Below are positions 60,505 through 64,000 of a stretch of 64,000 nucleotides of DNA, piece after piece. The notes under the pieces were generated by a model. It was not told where the DNA came from. It saw only the letters and a program-made list of their open reading frames with translations, and made no database searches. A program made the translations under genes and the position numbers. Every line of letters begins with the position of its first letter. Within the stretch, counting starts at the first letter, position 1. The stretch is from Paucidesulfovibrio longus DSM 6739 (GTDB lineage: Bacteria; Desulfobacterota; Desulfovibrionia; Desulfovibrionales; Desulfovibrionaceae): positions 124,001 to 188,000 of the forward strand of contig NZ_ATVA01000017.1 in assembly GCF_000420485.1 (NCBI RefSeq). The letters are read 5' to 3'.

Positions 60505-61770
60505 TTAACGTTTCGGGTCGCGGGCGTCCACGATCTCGATCTGGTATTCCTTGACGTTCTTGGGCGGGTCGAAGAAGACCACCATGAACGGCGTGGTCTG
60601 GTCCGGCTTGATGAAGGAATTGTTGGCGTAGATGCCCGCCGAGGAGTTCAGGCTCTCCTCGATCTCCTCCTTGGTCTGGACCTGGAGCTGGAGCAGGGAG
60701 AGCGTGTTGCCGCACATCTGCTCCTGGGTGGCGAGCACGTTGCCCTGCTCGTCGAAGAGGGTCACGAGCACCTTGATGCGCTCCTTGGCCTCCTGGAACT
60801 TGTTCAGGGCCTTGCCCTCGACCACGAAAAGCGGCCCGGCGTGCTCGTTGGTGATCACGTACTGGCGGAAATCCACGGGCTGGATGTTCTTGATCCGCTC
60901 GGCGGGCAGCTCGCCCGGCTCGGGCTGCTGCGGCTCGTCCGGTCCGAGCACGAAGGGAACCTTGAAGGGCAGCTCGGTGCCGAGCTGGACGCCCATGGTC
61001 TGCATGGAGTCCGGCAGGGACCACATGCCGAAATTGAAGGTCACGATGGCTCCGGCCGCGCCCAGAAGCAGCAGCAGGATGAGGTAGAGCAGGAACTTGC
61101 CGAATCCCCCGCCCTTGCGCTTGGGCTCCAGATCGAGGTCGTCTCCGGAAAGGGAGTGGAAGAGGTCGCTGCGCGCCTCGTCGTCGTACTCTTCCTCTTC
61201 GGAATCGTCGGCCACGAGGTCCGGCGCGGCGTTCTCGTCTTCGAGATCCTCGTCCGCCAGCCCGAAATCGTCGTCGGGCGCTCCGGAAAGCACGTCGTCC
61301 TCGGAATCGTCGTCGAGGTTGAAGCTGCCGAACCCGCCATCCGTTTCGGCGGATTCCTTCTCGTCCTCGTCCGCGTCCGCGAATCCGGCGAAGAGGTCGT
61401 CCCCGGCCTCGTCGTCGTCCAGGTTCAGGTCGCCTTCCGCGCCTCCGGCCGGAGCTTCGGCGGCGAAGTCCTCGTCGAAGTCGCCTCCGAAGTCGTCCCC
61501 GCCGTCCGCGACAGCCTCCTCAAAGGCCTTGTCGAAATCCGAGTCCGGCTCCGGAACGGGCGCGGCGGCCTTGGGCGGTTTCTGGGCCTTGGGCGGCGTG
61601 GGCGCCTGCACCATGTCGTCCGTGAGGATTTCCGTCTCCTCTTCGGGCGGCGGCGGAGTCACGCGGAAGACGTGCTCGCACTTGGCGCACTTCACTTTCA
61701 GCCCCTTGGCCGTAATCTTTCCGTCAGGAAGATTATATTTCGTCTCACAGCTGGGACAGGCGACGATCAT
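60505..61770 (-). CDS. Zinc-ribbon, single-pass membrane protein with DUF3426 domain
   Basis: 421 residues. N-terminal MJ0042-type zinc ribbon (CPSCETKY ... CAKCEHVF, about 5-35), a very long acidic low-complexity region (about 45-215, rich in Asp/Glu/Gly), one membrane helix (FLLYLILLLLLGAAGAIV, about 227-244), and a C-terminal extracytoplasmic DUF3426 domain. Function unknown. It is 11 nt downstream of hpt. Confidence 0.87.
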   Translation of the reverse strand: MIVACPSCETKYNLPDGKITAKGLKVKCAKCEHVFRVTPPPPEEETEILTDDMVQAPTPPKAQKPPKAAAPVPEPDSDFDKAFEEAVADGGDDFGGDFDEDFAAEAPAGGAEGDLNLDDDEAGDDLFAGFADADEDEKESAETDGGFGSFNLDDDSEDDVLSGAPDDDFGLADEDLEDENAAPDLVADDSEEEEYDDEARSDLFHSLSGDDLDLEPKRKGGGFGKFLLYLILLLLLGAAGAIVTFNFGMWSLPDSMQTMGVQLGTELPFKVPFVLGPDEPQQPEPGELPAERIKNIQPVDFRQYVITNEHAGPLFVVEGKALNKFQEAKERIKVLVTLFDEQGNVLATQEQMCGNTLSLLQLQVQTKEEIEESLNSSAGIYANNSFIKPDQTTPFMVVFFDPPKNVKEYQIEIVDARDPKR

Positions 61771-61781
61771 GGCAGTCTCTC

Positions 61782-62318
<537 letters not shown>

Positions 62319-62361
62319 ATCATCGTTTCCTCAACGCGGACGCGGGGCCGCTCCGTCGCGG

Positions 62362-62835
62362 CTAGAGCCGCATCATCATGGCGGTCTCGTCGCAGTCCGG
62401 GAATTTGGGACAGTTCAGACAATCGGACCAGACCTTCTGCGGCAGCACGTCCTTGGGCACCTCGCGGAAGCCCAGGTGCGCGAAGAAGTCCGGCGTGTTC
62501 GAGAGCACGAACACCTTGTAGAGCCCAAGCGTGACGGCCTCGCTCAGGCAGGCCTCCACCAGATCGCGGCCCAGGCCCCGGCCGCGGAAGTCGCGGGTAA
62601 TGACCAGGGAGCGTACCTCGGCCAGCTCCTCCCAGCAGATGGACAGGGCGCAGCAGCCCGCCAGCCGCCCGGTTTCCTTCTCCACGACCACGAAAAAATC
62701 ACGCAGGAGCGTGTAGAGCTGGTTGAAGGAGCGCGGCAGGACCAGCCCTTCCTCCTCCGGATTGTCCAGCAGCATGGCGTGCATGGGCTTGACGTCGGAA
62801 ATGCGCGCCTTGCGGATGACGAACGCGTTGTCCAT
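62362..62835 (-). CDS. GNAT acetyltransferase, short ArgA-like, with C-terminal cysteine cluster
   Basis: 157 residues. The GNAT core has VRSLVITRDFRGRGLGRDLV with the acetyl-CoA loop RGRGLG (about 85-90) and FFAHLGFREV. The C-terminus DCLNCPKFPDC carries three cysteines in a short stretch, seen in stand-alone N-acetylglutamate synthases of anaerobes and possibly metal-binding. Arginine biosynthesis is therefore the favoured role. Its ATG directly abuts the stop of the thioredoxin-like gene upstream. Confidence 0.8.
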   Translation of the reverse strand: MDNAFVIRKARISDVKPMHAMLLDNPEEEGLVLPRSFNQLYTLLRDFFVVVEKETGRLAGCCALSICWEELAEVRSLVITRDFRGRGLGRDLVEACLSEAVTLGLYKVFVLSNTPDFFAHLGFREVPKDVLPQKVWSDCLNCPKFPDCDETAMMMRL

Positions 62836-63381
62836 CTATTTGGCCGCCGCCGCGCGCTTGATCAAAGCCGCGAGCATCTCTTTGGGGTAAAAGCCGGAGT
62901 CCTCGAAGGCGATCTCGCCCTTGGCGTCGTAGAGCAGAAGCTTGGGAATGTAAACGGTGCGCAGCTCGTCGCCCACGGCGGGCTCCACCAGCAGCACCGT
63001 GGCCCCGGGCTCGTATTCCTTGAAAAACCCGCGGACAAGGTTCTTGTCCATGTCCAGGTTGAGCAGCAGCACCTCCAGCTCGTCCGGGGGGAACTGGTCG
63101 GCCAGCTCCTCGAGCACGGGCATCTCCTGCACGCAGGCCGGGCAGTTCACGGACCAGAGGCAGACGAGCACGGCCTTGCCGCGTCCCGCGGCGATGCGCT
63201 CCTTGACCTCTTCCACGTTCAGGGGCTTCAGGCTGTCGCTCCAGTGGCCCCCGGTGGAGGCGGAAGCCTCTTCCCCGGACGAGGCCGAGCCTTCCGGCGA
63301 ACCGGAGGAACAACCGGCCTGCAACGCCACCAGCAGCAGCGCCGCGACCAGCATGGATCCGAAAACGGATATTCTTTTCAT
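62836..63381 (-). CDS. TlpA-like thioredoxin-fold lipoprotein
   Basis: 181-residue exported thiol-disulfide protein. Signal with lipobox LQAGC (about 20-24), a Ser/Gly-rich linker, then a thioredoxin fold with active site NCPACVQEMP. The ATG at 63381 is chosen for the SD GAGG. Probably reduces periplasmic disulfides, for example during cytochrome c maturation. Confidence 0.88.
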   Translation of the reverse strand: MKRISVFGSMLVAALLLVALQAGCSSGSPEGSASSGEEASASTGGHWSDSLKPLNVEEVKERIAAGRGKAVLVCLWSVNCPACVQEMPVLEELADQFPPDELEVLLLNLDMDKNLVRGFFKEYEPGATVLLVEPAVGDELRTVYIPKLLLYDAKGEIAFEDSGFYPKEMLAALIKRAAAAK

Positions 63382-63543
63382 GGATACCTCGTGAATCTTG
63401 GGCGCGGTTGTATCAGAAAGCTTCCGGCCCGAAAAGGACACAGTAAGGCCCCCGGCCCCATCAGGCAAGCCCGGACCGCGAGGCGCGGACATACACGCCT
63501 GCGCGCCGGGCCACAAGCGCGCGGCGCGCGGGCGGCCTTCCGC

Positions 63544-64000
63544 CTAGTTCATCAGGCGCTTGGCCAGCTTGACCGCGCTGACCGCGTCCGTGGAGAAGCC
63601 GTGCGCGCCGATGGCCTCGGCAAAGGCTTCCGTGACCACGGCCCCGCCGATCATCACGCGCACGTCGTCCAGGCCCTGCTCCTTCAGCAGCTTGATGGTG
63701 TCCTCCATGCGCACCATGGTGGTGGTCATCAGCGCGGAAAGTCCCACGAGCTTGGCCCCCTCGGCCCTGGCCGCCTCCACGATGCGCTCGGCAGGCACGT
63801 CCTTGCCCAGGTCCACGACCTCGAAGCCGTGGTTGCGCAGCATCAGGCAGACGATGTTCTTGCCGATGTCGTGGATGTCGCCCTCCACGGTGGCCATGAC
63901 CACGCGGGGCTTGTCCTTGCCCGCGCCGTCCTTTTCCAGCAGCGGCTTGAGCAGCTTGAACGCGGTTTGAAGCGTTTCCGCGGACTGGATCAGCTGGGGC
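63544..64000 (-). CDS. B12-binding C-terminal part of a cobalamin-dependent methyltransferase (5' end outside window)
   Basis: The visible 151 residues are a cap-like segment (QLIQSAETLQTAFKLLKPLL) and a corrinoid-binding Rossmann domain with the axial-ligand motif EGDIHDIGKN, LSALMTTTM and IGGAVV. This is the C-terminus of a MetH-like homocysteine methyltransferase or a corrinoid protein of the MtbC type. The full gene is needed to decide. cobS at 51281 would support its cofactor supply. Confidence 0.85.
   Translation of the reverse strand, partial: PQLIQSAETLQTAFKLLKPLLEKDGAGKDKPRVVMATVEGDIHDIGKNIVCLMLRNHGFEVVDLGKDVPAERIVEAARAEGAKLVGLSALMTTTMVRMEDTIKLLKEQGLDDVRVMIGGAVVTEAFAEAIGAHGFSTDAVSAVKLAKRLMN

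Overview
The window is high-GC, densely coded DNA from what is most likely a free-living sulfate-reducing Desulfovibrionales (Desulfovibrio-like) bacterium; this is inferred from gene content and was not tested by any search. The evidence is an F0-only ATP synthase operon (atpZ/I-atpI-atpB-atpE, no F1 genes alongside) followed by the redox repressor Rex, a tungsten-type aldehyde:ferredoxin oxidoreductase with its own ferredoxin, a rubredoxin-tailed rubrerythrin, a PocR-domain protein, several large MCPs and a VPLPA/PEP-CTERM-like exported protein.

Layout. 1-7803 (minus): a chemosensory operon reading RsbW-like/STAS fusion, CheA with two Hpt domains, CheW, MCP, MCP (the last runs off the left edge). 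8101-11362: an NtrC-type sigma54 regulator divergent from a PpnN-type nucleosidase. 11411-16605 (minus): a TagB/F-like transferase, a DUF115/MptE-like protein and a remarkable periplasmic-binding-protein / pentameric-ligand-gated-channel fusion. 16823-20456 (minus): Lon-like protease with Hsp20, and rubrerythrin. 20644-24772 (plus): an exported protein, endonuclease IV, a single-domain response regulator, and an NCS2 permease with an RsbW-like C-terminal tail. 24875-25789: exported choice-of-anchor-A protein. 26082: small exported protein. 26325-31382 (minus): choline-to-betaine genes (GntR regulator, betA, betB, choline/betaine-binding protein), followed upstream by an MHS-family transporter and umuDC.

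35444-40039: a 27-codon membrane microprotein, a beta-helix lipoprotein, and an SGNH/MBOAT polysaccharide O-acylation pair. 40248-41959 is a 1.7-kb insertion in the 3' end of tRNA-Phe. It is bounded by 19-bp perfect repeats and carries only a winged-helix/nucleotidyltransferase pair that looks like an AbiE/MenAT-type toxin-antitoxin module. 42093-44323: AOR plus ferredoxin. 44481-46432: glycine-zipper lipoprotein and SerB. 46876-49426: F0 ATP synthase genes and Rex, with Rex-like operators ahead of both transcription units. 49570-53542 (plus): YitT, SAM hydrolase, CobS, SppA and a membrane protein. 53820-56537 (minus): PocR protein and a PhoBR-type two-component system. 56811-58239: a small unknown protein and a PHP phosphoesterase. 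58329-64000 (minus): RsmG, RadA, a DUF3426 protein, Hpt, an ArgA-like GNAT, a TlpA-like lipoprotein and the end of a B12-dependent methyltransferase.

The items most worth following are the PBP-pLGIC fusion (11411-13576), the tRNA-Phe mini-island (40248-41959), the NCS2-HATPase fusion (23051-24772) and the Rex operators at the ATP synthase locus. No rRNA, CRISPR array or insertion sequence was seen.
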